Assembly (NCBI GenBank): GCA_016218815.1
Contig: JACRCX010000159.1
Span: forward strand, 1-64,000
Source: Deltaproteobacteria bacterium
GTDB lineage: Bacteria; Myxococcota_A; Polyangia; DRWM01; JAAZOP01
Direction: 5' to 3'
DNA length: 64,000 nt
Shown here: positions 32,698-40,713 of the stretch, piece by piece
Layout: every line of letters starts with the position of its first letter
Position numbering within the stretch: the first letter of the stretch is position 1
The notes under the pieces: model-generated
Seen by the model: only the letters and a program-made list of their open reading frames with translations
What the model was told of the DNA's origin: nothing
Database searches by the model: none
Translations under genes and position numbers: made by a program

Positions 32698-33291
32698 TCA
32701 AGTACTGCGGGAGCGTTTGAGCTCCATGAAGACGAGTTTGGCGATCGCTTTGAGGGTGGCGAAGACGCCGCGGCCATTGGTGGCTTCGCCTTCGAACTCG
32801 GGGACGCCGCCGGGGTTGAGGAGGGAGCGCAATTCCTCGACGGGGGCGATCTCGGGGAGGTCGCGTTTGTTGTACTGGACGACGTAGGGGATGCGATCGA
32901 GGTCATAGCCCTGGTCGGCGAGGTTTTCGCGGAGGTTGTCGAGGGACTCGATGTTGGCTTCCATGCGATCGATCTGGGAGTCGGCGACGAAGACGACGCC
33001 GTCGACGCCCTTGAGGATCAGCTTGCGGCTGGCGTTGTAGAAGACCTGTCCGGGGACGGTATAGAGGTGGAAGCGGGTGCGGAAGCCTTGGATCTCGCCG
33101 AGGGAGAGGGGGAGGAAATCGAAGAAGAGGGTGCGATCGGTTTCGGTGGCGAGGGAGATCATCTTGCCCTTGGCGTCGGGGGCGGTGTTGCCGAAGATGT
33201 ACTTGAGGTTGGTGGTCTTGCCGCACAGGCCGGGGCCGTAGTAGACGATCTTGCAGTTGATCTCGCGGCTCGAGTAGTTGATGAAGGACAT
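32698..33291 (-). CDS. mglA: Small Ras-like GTPase MglA, motility/polarity switch
   Basis: 197 residues, the length of M. xanthus MglA. P-loop GPGLCGKT (19-26) including the MglA-type Gly21; switch I ATETDRTLFFDFLP with the intrinsic Arg53; switch II TVPGQ (78-82) with Thr78 in place of the Ras Asp, characteristic of MglA; base-recognition NKRD (141-144). In Myxococcota MglA-GTP sits at the leading pole and drives gliding and type IV pilus polarity. The cognate GAP gene mglB ends 9 nt upstream, the usual mglBA operon order. Presence of a polarity switch implies a rod-shaped, surface-motile cell, or use in a comparable polarity process. Confidence 0.95.
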   Translation of the reverse strand: MSFINYSSREINCKIVYYGPGLCGKTTNLKYIFGNTAPDAKGKMISLATETDRTLFFDFLPLSLGEIQGFRTRFHLYTVPGQVFYNASRKLILKGVDGVVFVADSQIDRMEANIESLDNLRENLADQGYDLDRIPYVVQYNKRDLPEIAPVEELRSLLNPGGVPEFEGEATNGRGVFATLKAIAKLVFMELKRSRST

Positions 33292-33300
33292 CTGCCAGAC

Positions 33301-33783
33301 CTACTCGTTGAACAGGTTCTCGATGTCCTCGTCGGTGATCTCCTCGAGCACGCTCATGGCACCCGGCTTCTTGGCTTTCTCGACCAGGGAGTCGAAAACC
33401 TTGTTGAGCTCTTCGGCGGCCTTGCGGACGCGGAGGCGGACAAGGCCCAGCGAGCTGCGGGTGTCGAAGATGACGACGAGGATGACGCGCTGCCCGACGA
33501 TCTGGATGTGGATGTTCGCCTTCTCGCCCTCGTGGAACTGGGTGGCGAACTCCTTCTCCTTGAGGAGTTTGGCGATGCCGCCCGTGGCGGCGACGTTGCC
33601 GGCGGTGAGGGAGGCGAGCGACGTGGTGTCCAGGTGCTCGGTCTCGCCGGAGGCGGAGATGAGCTGACCGTTCTTGTCGACGATGAACACGACGAGCGCG
33701 TTGGCCTCGCCGCGCAGCCGGTCGCAGACCGCGTTGATCTTTGTGAATTCCTCTTCGAAGATCACCGTATCCGGCCCCGCCAT
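33301..33783 (-). CDS. mglB: Roadblock/LC7 protein MglB, GAP for MglA
   Basis: The ATG at 33783 is chosen for GGAGG 5 nt upstream; 160 residues like the M. xanthus protein. The fold is a Roadblock/LC7 domain (residues 10-125): ALVVFIVDKNGQLISASGE, DTTSLASLTAGNVAATGGIA and the HIQIVGQRVILVVIFD strand. MglB dimers bind MglA at the lagging pole and stimulate GTP hydrolysis by repositioning MglA switch residues. The C-terminal helix ends DEDIENLFNE, a tail conserved in MglB. It is the first gene of mglBA; tRNA-Leu lies 143 nt upstream on the same strand. Confidence 0.95.
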   Translation of the reverse strand: MAGPDTVIFEEEFTKINAVCDRLRGEANALVVFIVDKNGQLISASGETEHLDTTSLASLTAGNVAATGGIAKLLKEKEFATQFHEGEKANIHIQIVGQRVILVVIFDTRSSLGLVRLRVRKAAEELNKVFDSLVEKAKKPGAMSVLEEITDEDIENLFNE

Positions 33784-33925
33784 CCCGACCTCCAGTTCGA
33801 CATCGCGCTGCCGCGAAGCGCAGGCGCTTCGGATGCAACCCGCGCGACGCACCTATCTAGCAGAATCGCCGGGTCGGTTCAAGGCCGCGCGCGGAATTCG
33901 TCGTTCCGTCGTGAGGCCTGTTCCG

Positions 33926-34009
33926 TGCCGGAGGAGGGACTCGAACCCTCACAAGCGTTAGCTCACGGGATTTTGAGTCCCGCGTGTCTGCCAATTCCAC
34001 CACTCCGGC
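33926..34009 (-). tRNA. tRNA-Leu (anticodon CAA)
   Basis: Minus-strand cloverleaf of 84 nt: acceptor GCCGGAG/CTCCGGC, D arm with TGGTGGAATTGGCAGACACG, anticodon stem-loop GGGA-CTCAAAA-TCCC giving CAA (reads UUG), a long class II variable arm (GTGAGCTAACGCTTGT), and T arm GAGGGTTCGAGTCCCTC. The discriminator is A73, as required for leucine. The CCA end is not encoded. Confidence 0.95.
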
Positions 34010-34156
34010 GTGCGCCGCCCGTCTCCCCGCCTCTCGGACGGAGACGGACGGCGCGGGGGATCTTCCTAGCACCAAACGCGGGACGGAGTCGACAGGGCCG
34101 AGAGGGGCGAGCGGACGAGCGGGCGTCGGGGGCGTGCGTTCATCGCCCTCCCCCTG

Positions 34157-34193
34157 CATCGGTGTCCATCGGTGTTCCATCGGTGGTTTCCTT
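34157..34193 (-). repeat. CACCGATGGA-family repeat upstream of miaA
   Basis: On the minus strand GGAAACCACCGATGGAACAC, then CGATGGACACCGATGCAGG: three units of about 10 bp. It matches 59671-59712 almost exactly, including the GGAAGGAAA lead-in. Confidence 0.75.
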
Positions 34194-34253
34194 CCGCTCT
34201 GGAAACGGGCGCGCGAAGCGGAGCAGTTGACGCCGGCGGACGCGCCCGCCACG

Positions 34254-35207
34254 ATGTGCCTCGTGATCGACCTGCCGAGCCATCCGATCCCGTTGGCCGT
34301 GCTCACGGGGCCGACGGCTTCGGGCAAGACGGGTTTGGCGATCGAGCTGGCGGAGCGGTTCGGGGCGGAGGTCGTGTCGGCGGACTCGATGCAAGTCTAC
34401 CGGCGCCTCGACATCGGCACGGCGAAGCCTACGGCGGAGGAGCGGGCGCGGGTGCCGCACCATCTGCTGGACGTCGCCGATCCGGCGGAGGCGTTCGACA
34501 CGGTGCGGTTCCAGGAGCTGGCGGACGCGGCGATCGCGCGGATCCACGCGTCGGGCCGGCGGGTGCTGGTGGTGGGCGGCACGGGGCTGTACCTGCGGAT
34601 CCTGCTTTACGGGCTGGCGGACGTCCCCGGGGCGGACCCGGAGCGGCGGCGGCGGCTGGAGGCGGAGGCCGAGGCAGGCGGGAACATCGCGTTGCACTCG
34701 CGGCTCGCGGATCTCGACCCTGCGGCGGCGCGTCGCATCCACGTCTCCGACCGGTTCCGGCTGGTCCGGGCGCTCGAGGTGATCGAGTCCACGGGGCGGC
34801 CGATCTCGGAGCTGCAGGGCGAGCACCGGTTCGCGCGGGCGCGTTATCCGCACAGGATTCTCGCCCTGGAGCTGCCGCGCGAGGAGCTGCGGGTGCGGAT
34901 CCTGCGGCGAGCGGAAGCGATGGTCGCGGGGGGGTTGGTGGACGAGGTGCGGGGGCTGTTGCGGAACGGGTATTCGCCGGATCTCCGGCCGTTGCGCGGG
35001 TTCGGGTATCGCGAGCCGGTGCGCTGCGTGCTGGGCGAGCGGGCGGAGGAAGGGCTGGCGGAGGCGATCGCGCGGGACACGGCGCACTATGCGAAGCGCC
35101 AGGCGACCTGGTTGCGTTCCGAGCGCGGGGTGGAGTGGGTGGCGCCGGACGCGGGCGAGGTGGCCCGGCGCTTCGCGTCGCTGTGGGGGTCCGGGGAGCG
35201 GGAATAG
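34254..35207 (+). CDS. miaA: tRNA dimethylallyltransferase MiaA
   Basis: 317 residues from the ATG at 34254; an in-frame TTG at 34227 with GGAG nearby is an alternative. P-loop GPTASGKTGLAIELA, the DSMQVYR..DIGTAKPT substrate segment, HHLLD, GGTGLYLR and the zinc-free C-terminal FGYRE, TAHYAKRQATWLR helix are all intact. It transfers a dimethylallyl group to N6 of A37 in tRNAs that read UNN codons, including the tRNA-Leu(CAA) encoded just upstream on the other strand (its A37 is present). In many proteobacteria miaA lies next to mutL or hfq; here mutL is 12 kb away. Confidence 0.95.
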   Translation: MCLVIDLPSHPIPLAVLTGPTASGKTGLAIELAERFGAEVVSADSMQVYRRLDIGTAKPTAEERARVPHHLLDVADPAEAFDTVRFQELADAAIARIHASGRRVLVVGGTGLYLRILLYGLADVPGADPERRRRLEAEAEAGGNIALHSRLADLDPAAARRIHVSDRFRLVRALEVIESTGRPISELQGEHRFARARYPHRILALELPREELRVRILRRAEAMVAGGLVDEVRGLLRNGYSPDLRPLRGFGYREPVRCVLGERAEEGLAEAIARDTAHYAKRQATWLRSERGVEWVAPDAGEVARRFASLWGSGERE

Positions 35208-35243
35208 CCCGTGAGGCCCGCGTGTTGCGCAGGGGCGTGAGGC

Positions 35244-35272
35244 TTGACCTGCGCCCCCGGGCACGCTAGATA
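35244..35272 (+). promoter_or_regulatory. Sigma-70-like promoter of the double-DsbA operon
   Basis: TTGACC (35244-35249), a 17-nt spacer, TAGATA (35267-35272). The predicted start near 35279 leaves a leader of about 48 nt before the ATG at 35327. Box and spacing match those at 38560. Confidence 0.5.
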
Positions 35273-35326
35273 CCGCGCCGGGTGTCGTTCGCTCGGGGGG
35301 CAGCCCCGGGCAAGGAGAGGGAAACA

Positions 35327-36742
35327 ATGGCACAGGGTGCCGGCAGTTACGAACCGAAGGCCGTCCCCTTGAGCGGGGCGATCGTGGCGGTGATCATCGC
35401 CGCGCTGGCCGGCTTCATCGTCGGCAAGGTCTTCGCCGGACCGGCGAAGAGGAACGCGGGCGGGGGCGGCGACAACGCCCCGATCATGCACAAGATCGAC
35501 CGCGCGAAGGCGGCGAAGCTGGCGACGGAGGGCGACCCGCCCGCCAAGGGGCCCGATTCGGCGAAGGTCAAGGTCGTGATCTTCTCGGACTTCATGTGCG
35601 GCTTCTGCGGGCAGATGGCGCCAGCGTTCGCGGGGTTGTCGCGGAAGTTCGGCGACCGGGTGCAGATCGTGTACCGCACGTTCCCGCTGGAGATGCACAA
35701 GGGGGCCGACCTGTCGGCGGAGGCGGCGCTGGCGGCGAACGAGCAGGGCAAGTTCTGGGAGTACCACGACATCCTCTTCGGCCACATGGGGAGCCAGTCG
35801 CGGTCGGACCTCGAGTCCTACGCGCAGCAGCTCGGGCTGGACATGAACGCCTTCCGCGCGGCGCTGGACACGCACAAGTTCAAGCCGGCGGTCGACGCGA
35901 GCGTCGCGCTGGGCAAGAGTATCGGCGTCGGCGGCACTCCCACGGTCGTGATCAACGACGCGATGGTCATGAACTTCGGTCCGGGCGCGTTGGCCGGGAT
36001 GGTGCAGCGGGCGCTGGACGGCAAGCCGCCGGTCGACCGCATGCCTTCGTCCGGCGCAGGTGCGGAGGGCGGGGGCGAGCGACAGGCGGCGGGGCCGCAG
36101 AAGTCGCGCGAGGCGCCGCCGCTGCCGGCCGAGTCCGTCGACGTCAAGGTCGAGCCGTGGAATCCGTCGCGTGGTCCGGCCAACGCGAAGGTGCAGATCG
36201 TGCTGTTCTGCGAGTACCTCTGCCCGTTCTGCAAGAAGATCCAGCCGACGCTGGACGTGCTGCAGAAGTACTACGGCAACGACGTGCGGATCGTCTTCCG
36301 CAACTGGATCGTGCACGAGCCGGCGACGATCCTGTCGAAGGCGGTGCTGGCGGCGGGGCTGCAGGGCAAGTTCGAGGAGCTGCACAAGCTGTTCTTCGAC
36401 AACCAGGGCGAGATCCGGGTGTGCTACGAGTCGCAGGACGACTGCAGGGTGCAGATCGACAAGTTCGCCGGCATGGTCCCGGGGCTCGACCTCAACCGCC
36501 TCCACGCGGACATGGAAGGTCCCGAGGTCCAGTCGCGGCTGGACGCCGACCATGCGGCCGGGCAGGCGGCGGGGGCGCAGGGGACGCCGAGCCCGTTCGT
36601 CAACGGGCGCAAGGCGCCGGGCGCGGTGCCGCCGACGTTCTTCGGCAAGTGGATGGACCAGATTCTCGGCCGCAGCACGCCGACCATTCCGGCTTCGGAG
36701 GACCCGCAACAGCAGGGACAGCAGGCGGGCTGCGGGCAGTAG
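35327..36742 (+). CDS. Membrane-anchored double thioredoxin-fold (DsbA-type) oxidoreductase
   Basis: AGGAGAGG lies just before the ATG at 35327; 471 residues. A single N-terminal membrane helix (about 15-37) anchors two DsbA/thioredoxin_4 modules outside the inner membrane. Module 1 (about 75-225) has the active site C91-G-F-C94 and cis-Pro in VGGTPTVVIN. Module 2 (about 275-445) has C299-P-F-C302, an extra Cys pair in VCYESQDDC, and cis-Pro region GTPSPFVNGRK. DsbA-like folds form or isomerise disulfides in periplasmic proteins. Both modules have full CXXC sites, so the protein may pass electrons between modules. The next gene is a paralogue whose second module is highly similar, an evident tandem duplication. 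Confidence 0.88.
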   Translation: MAQGAGSYEPKAVPLSGAIVAVIIAALAGFIVGKVFAGPAKRNAGGGGDNAPIMHKIDRAKAAKLATEGDPPAKGPDSAKVKVVIFSDFMCGFCGQMAPAFAGLSRKFGDRVQIVYRTFPLEMHKGADLSAEAALAANEQGKFWEYHDILFGHMGSQSRSDLESYAQQLGLDMNAFRAALDTHKFKPAVDASVALGKSIGVGGTPTVVINDAMVMNFGPGALAGMVQRALDGKPPVDRMPSSGAGAEGGGERQAAGPQKSREAPPLPAESVDVKVEPWNPSRGPANAKVQIVLFCEYLCPFCKKIQPTLDVLQKYYGNDVRIVFRNWIVHEPATILSKAVLAAGLQGKFEELHKLFFDNQGEIRVCYESQDDCRVQIDKFAGMVPGLDLNRLHADMEGPEVQSRLDADHAAGQAAGAQGTPSPFVNGRKAPGAVPPTFFGKWMDQILGRSTPTIPASEDPQQQGQQAGCGQ

Positions 36743-36767
36743 AGCGGGGAGACAAGGAGCAAGGACG

Positions 36768-38534
36768 ATGATGCAGCGAAGCAGGACGAGCGGTTGGCGG
36801 CGCTGGGGCGTCGCCCTTCTGGCGCTGGCGGTGGCGGCGTTGGCGTGCCGCAGCGAGCCGACGCCGCGGGCGCGGGCGCGTGGCGGCGTGGAGGAGGAGG
36901 GCGCCGTCGGGGGCCACGGCGGAGCCGAATCCGAGTTTGCGGCGGCGACGACCGGCATGCCGACGGCGTGCACGGACGAGCTCAGGAAGGGCGGGTTGCC
37001 GGTCGGCAACGCCCCGCACAAGGGTTCGTCGGATCCGCTGGTGGCGATCGTGGAGTTCGCGAACCTGGAGTGCGCGGACTGTGCGAAGGCGGCGGCGAAG
37101 GTGGACGAGATCCTGAACCGCTTCGGCGCGGACGTCGCGCTGTACTTCGTGCAGGTGGAGGGTGCTCCGCCGGCGGTGCAGCCCGGGCAGCCGGTGCCGC
37201 CGCCGATGTGGCGGGCGGCCGCGCAGGCCTCGCTGGCGGCGAACCAGCAGGGCAAGTTCTGGGAGTACGCCGAGCGCGCGATGGCGGCGGGCGGCAAGTT
37301 CACGGCGCCCGACCTGGAGCAGTACGCGCAGCAGATCGGCATCGACCTCAACGCGTTCCGCGGGCAGATGAACTCGCGTCCGGTGCTGGACCAGGTCGAC
37401 GCGGGCGCGGCGCTGGCGATGGACCTCGGCATCCGCGGGCCGCTGCCCGTGTTCTGGGTCAACGGCGCGATGGTACGGCCCGAGGAGGTCGACGCGCGGC
37501 TGACGCAGGTCGTGGAGCAGAAGCTGGACGAGGCGAAGACGGCGCTCCTGGCGCCGCGGGCGCGTTGCGAGGTGCTGGCGCGGCAGATCGTGACGCGGCC
37601 GATGGCGGCCGGCGCCGCGGTCCGCGCGGGAATGCAGGTGCGGCCCGGGCAGCAGGCGGGTGGGCCGCCGGTCAAGCGCGAGGCGCCGCCGTTGCCGCCC
37701 GAGTCGGAGGCGAAGCAGGTCAGGGTCGACCCGTTCAACCCGACGCGCGGTCCGGCGAACGCGAAGGTCCAGGTCGTGCTGTTTTGCGAGTACCTCTGCC
37801 CGTTCTGCAAGAAGGTCCAGGCGACGCTCGACGTGATCCAGAAGTTCTATCCCGAGGACGTCCGGATCGTGTTCAAGAACTGGATCGTGCACGAGCCGGC
37901 GACGATCCTGTCGTTGGCGGCGCTGGCGGCGAACATGCAGGGCAAGTTCGAGGAGCTGCACAAGCTGTTCTTCGACAACCAGGGCGAGCTGCGGACGTGC
38001 TACGAATCGCCCGACCAGTGCAAGGTGCTGATCGACAAGTTCGCCGGGATGGTCCCCGGTCTCGACCTGAACCGTTTCCACACGGACATGGCGGGTCCCG
38101 AGGCGCAGGCGCAGCTCGACGCGGACAAGGCGGCCGGCCAGGCGGCGGGTGCGGCGGGGACGCCGAGCCCGTTCGTCAACGGGCGGCACATGCCGGGGGC
38201 GGTCCCGCCGACGTGGTTCGGCAAGTGGATCGACGCGCTGCTGGGCCGCACGACGCCGACGATCCCCGATTCGGCCGATCCGCAGCAGCCGCAGGGCGGT
38301 GGCGGCGGCGGCGGGTGCGGCGCTCCGTCGCCGCGCCCCACGGCGCCGGTCGCTCCGATGCCGACGCCGCCGGGACCGGCGGCCGCGATGCAGCCCGCGC
38401 CTCCGCCCCCCGTGGTCGCTCCCCCGCCTCCTCCGCCGCAGGCGGCCGCGCAGCCGGCTCCGCGGCCGCCCCGGCCGCGCCCCCCGCAGCCCGCGACTCC
38501 GCCCCCGCCTCCCGAGCCCGACACGCCGTACTGA
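36768..38534 (+). CDS. Double DsbA-type oxidoreductase lipoprotein with Pro-rich tail
   Basis: AGGAG 8 nt before the tandem ATGs (36768/36771); 588 residues. The signal segment WGVALLALAVAALAC ends in a Cys, a weak but plausible lipobox. Module 1 (about 85-245) has C102-A-D-C105, a non-standard active site that is likely more reducing, and a cis-Pro in GPLPVFWVN. Module 2 (about 320-490) has C344-P-F-C347 and is nearly the same as module 2 of the preceding protein (VLFCEYLCPFCKK, RIVFKNWIVHEPATILS, KLFFDNQGE). The last 90 residues are a Pro/Ala-rich tail after a Gly-rich CGAPSP segment. It is coupled to the upstream gene by a 25-nt gap. The pair may be a relay working on the Cys-rich secreted proteins of this window. 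Confidence 0.87.
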   Translation: MMQRSRTSGWRRWGVALLALAVAALACRSEPTPRARARGGVEEEGAVGGHGGAESEFAAATTGMPTACTDELRKGGLPVGNAPHKGSSDPLVAIVEFANLECADCAKAAAKVDEILNRFGADVALYFVQVEGAPPAVQPGQPVPPPMWRAAAQASLAANQQGKFWEYAERAMAAGGKFTAPDLEQYAQQIGIDLNAFRGQMNSRPVLDQVDAGAALAMDLGIRGPLPVFWVNGAMVRPEEVDARLTQVVEQKLDEAKTALLAPRARCEVLARQIVTRPMAAGAAVRAGMQVRPGQQAGGPPVKREAPPLPPESEAKQVRVDPFNPTRGPANAKVQVVLFCEYLCPFCKKVQATLDVIQKFYPEDVRIVFKNWIVHEPATILSLAALAANMQGKFEELHKLFFDNQGELRTCYESPDQCKVLIDKFAGMVPGLDLNRFHTDMAGPEAQAQLDADKAAGQAAGAAGTPSPFVNGRHMPGAVPPTWFGKWIDALLGRTTPTIPDSADPQQPQGGGGGGGCGAPSPRPTAPVAPMPTPPGPAAAMQPAPPPPVVAPPPPPPQAAAQPAPRPPRPRPPQPATPPPPPEPDTPY

Positions 38535-38559
38535 TTTTCCCGGCCGGCAACGTTCTGCC

Positions 38560-38588
38560 TTGACGCCCTCTTCGCGGCGTTGTTAGCG
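38560..38588 (+). promoter_or_regulatory. Sigma-70-like promoter of the dehydratase operon
   Basis: TTGACG (38560-38565), a 17-nt spacer, TTAGCG (38583-38588; TAGCGT with an 18-nt spacer is equivalent). The predicted leader is about 55 nt. Confidence 0.4.
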
Positions 38589-38650
38589 TCGGCGCGGCTC
38601 GTTGGCGGGGGTGTACCCGGGGGCAGTGGGCGGGGAAGGAGGCGACGGGC

Positions 38651-39883
38651 ATGCCGGACGCGAAGCCGAAGCCGATCGAGACGGCGAAGATGATGAAGCG
38701 CATCATGGCGGACCACTTCCGCGAGGCGGATGCGGCCTCGCGCGAGGCCGGGAAGAAGCTGGCGTGGTGCACGAGCGTGGGGCCGGCGGAGCTGCTGCAC
38801 GCGATGGGCTTCACCGTGTACTTCCCGGAGAACCACGCCGCGATGCTGGGCGCGACGCGGACGGCGACGGATCACATCCCGAAGGCCAACGCGATCGGCT
38901 ACTCGCCGGACATCTGCTCGTACCTCACGGCCGACGTCGGCGCGCACCTGGCCGGGAAGACGCCGTTGCAGGACGCCTACGGGCTGACGGGGATCCCGAA
39001 GCCGCACGTGCTGGTCTACAACACCAACCAGTGCCGCGACGTGAAGGACTGGTTCGCCTTCTACGCCCGCAAGTGGAACGTGCCGCTGGTGGGCGTCGAG
39101 AGCTTCCGCGGGGTGGGCGACGTGACGAAGGAGCACGTGGACTCGATCGCCGGGCAGCTCCGGGCGATGGTGCCGGAGCTGGAGCGGATCGCGGGGCGCA
39201 AGCTGGACCTGGACCGCTTCCGCGAGGTGGTGAAGGAGTCGCGGGAGACGAGCCGGCTGTGGCGCGAGACGCTGGAGACGGCGGCGCACAAGCCGAGCCC
39301 GCTGACGTTCTTCGACGGGACGATCCACATGGGGCCGGCGGTGGTGCTGCGGGGCCTGCCGGTGGCCAACGAGTACTACCGCGCGCTGCTGCAGGAGCTG
39401 CGGGGCCGCATCGACGGCAAGGTGGCGGCGGTCGACGGCGAGCGTCACCGGCTGTACTGGGACGGGATGCCGGTCTGGGGCCGCCTGCGCGAGATGGCGG
39501 TGCAGTTCCTGGGGCTCAAGACCTGCGTCGTGGCCTCGACGTACTGCTCGTCATGGATCTTCGACGCGCTGGATCCGGCGGAGCCGTTCGAGTCGATGGC
39601 GCGGGCGTACACCGAGTTGTTCATCGTGCGCGACGACCAGTACAAGGAGCGCTACATCCGGCGGATGTGCGAGCAGTTCTCGGCGGACGGGATCATCTGG
39701 CACGACGCGAAGACCTGCCCGAACAACTCGAACAACCGCTACGGGATGCCGGAGCGGCTGTCGCAGGCGCTGGGCCGGCCGTTCGTGGCGTTCAACGGCG
39801 ACCTGAACGATCTGCGGTGCTACTCCGACGAGCAGGTGAAGACGCAGTTCGAGGCGTTCGTGGAGCAGCTAGCGGGCGGATGA
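38651..39883 (+). CDS. 2-hydroxyacyl-CoA dehydratase / benzoyl-CoA reductase subunit (HgdB/BcrC superfamily)
   Basis: 410 residues, GGAGG upstream of the ATG. Family hallmarks: an N-terminal AWCTSVGPAELLHAMGF Cys segment, GYSPDICSY, NTNQCRDVKDW, VASTYCSSWIF and a C-terminal WHDAKTCPNNSNNRYG. Conserved Cys of this family ligate a [4Fe-4S] cluster that receives very low-potential electrons from an ATP-driven activator. Substrates range from 2-hydroxyglutaryl-, lactoyl- and phenyllactyl-CoA to benzoyl-CoA. Known enzymes are two-subunit heterodimers; here only one subunit gene is present, followed by activator and CoA ligase in translationally coupled order. Oxygen-sensitive chemistry implies an anaerobic phase of life. 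The substrate cannot be told from sequence. Confidence 0.88.
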   Translation: MPDAKPKPIETAKMMKRIMADHFREADAASREAGKKLAWCTSVGPAELLHAMGFTVYFPENHAAMLGATRTATDHIPKANAIGYSPDICSYLTADVGAHLAGKTPLQDAYGLTGIPKPHVLVYNTNQCRDVKDWFAFYARKWNVPLVGVESFRGVGDVTKEHVDSIAGQLRAMVPELERIAGRKLDLDRFREVVKESRETSRLWRETLETAAHKPSPLTFFDGTIHMGPAVVLRGLPVANEYYRALLQELRGRIDGKVAAVDGERHRLYWDGMPVWGRLREMAVQFLGLKTCVVASTYCSSWIFDALDPAEPFESMARAYTELFIVRDDQYKERYIRRMCEQFSADGIIWHDAKTCPNNSNNRYGMPERLSQALGRPFVAFNGDLNDLRCYSDEQVKTQFEAFVEQLAGG

Positions 39884-40713
39884 TGAGCGAGGACACGGCA
39901 CCGCCCCGGTCACCGGAGGCTCCGCCGGCCGGCCGGCTGTACGCCGGCATCGACGTCGGGTCGGCCGCGACGAAGGCGGTGCTGCTGTCCGAGGACGGGC
40001 GGCTGGTGGGCCATCACGTCCGTCGTTCCGGGGCGGACCTGGTGGCCGCGGCCGAGACGGTGCTGGACCTGGCGCTCGCCGAGATCGGCGCGCCGCGTTC
40101 GAGCATCGTACGGATCGTGTCCACGGGTTTCGGCCGGACGGTCGTGCCGGGGGCGCAGCAGACGCGAACGGAGATCGCGTGCCACGCGCGCGGGGCGTAC
40201 CACCACTTCCCGATGGCGATCACGGTGATCGACGTAGGGGGCCAGGACAACAAGGTGATCCGGCTGGCCGCGGACGGGCGGCAGCTCGGTTTCCGCATGA
40301 ACCGCAAGTGCGCCGCGGGCACCGGCGCGTTCCTCGAGGAGATCGCGCACCGGCTGGACGTGGGGCTGGGCGAGCTGGACCTGCTGGCGCGCCAGGCGGA
40401 GAACCGGTCGATCCGCATCGGCAGCTACTGCACCGTCTTCGCGGCGACGGAGGTGCTCTCGCGCATCCGCGCCGGGGCGGGGCTGCCGGAGCTGGCGTAC
40501 GCGGCGTTCGAGTCGGTGGCGCAGCGCGTGCTGGAGACGGGGCACGCGGAGGGGCCGATCGTGCTCACGGGCGGCGTGGCCGAGCACAGCCCGATGCTGG
40601 TCGAGATCCTGGACCAGAAGCTCGGCACGCCGCCGCTCGTGCCGCCCTTCGCCCAGTGTTGCGGGGCGCTGGGCGCGGCGTTGTTCGCCCGCGACGGAGG
40701 AGGCACCCCATGA
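39880..40713 (+). CDS. BadF/BadG/BcrA/HgdC-type ATPase activator
   Basis: The ATG at 39880 overlaps the dehydratase stop by 4 nt (ATGA). 277 residues, the length of HgdC. ASKHA ATPase fold: GIDVGSAATKAVLL phosphate-1 motif, IDVGGQDNK phosphate-2 and LTGGVAEH adenosine motif. C144 (NRKCAAGTGAF) and C184 (IGSYCTVFA) are the two Cys per monomer that hold the [4Fe-4S] cluster across the homodimer interface. ATP hydrolysis lowers the potential of the cluster and delivers one electron to the dehydratase. An N-terminal Pro-rich stretch (residues 3-18) is a small addition. The only activator seen serves the single dehydratase gene before it. Confidence 0.93.
   Translation: MMSEDTAPPRSPEAPPAGRLYAGIDVGSAATKAVLLSEDGRLVGHHVRRSGADLVAAAETVLDLALAEIGAPRSSIVRIVSTGFGRTVVPGAQQTRTEIACHARGAYHHFPMAITVIDVGGQDNKVIRLAADGRQLGFRMNRKCAAGTGAFLEEIAHRLDVGLGELDLLARQAENRSIRIGSYCTVFAATEVLSRIRAGAGLPELAYAAFESVAQRVLETGHAEGPIVLTGGVAEHSPMLVEILDQKLGTPPLVPPFAQCCGALGAALFARDGGGTP

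Noticed and set aside
33926..34009. tRNA-Leu as an integration site for a mobile island.
   Set aside because: No integrase, no direct repeat of the tRNA 3' end nearby, and flanking genes (mglBA, miaA) are housekeeping-like with normal composition.
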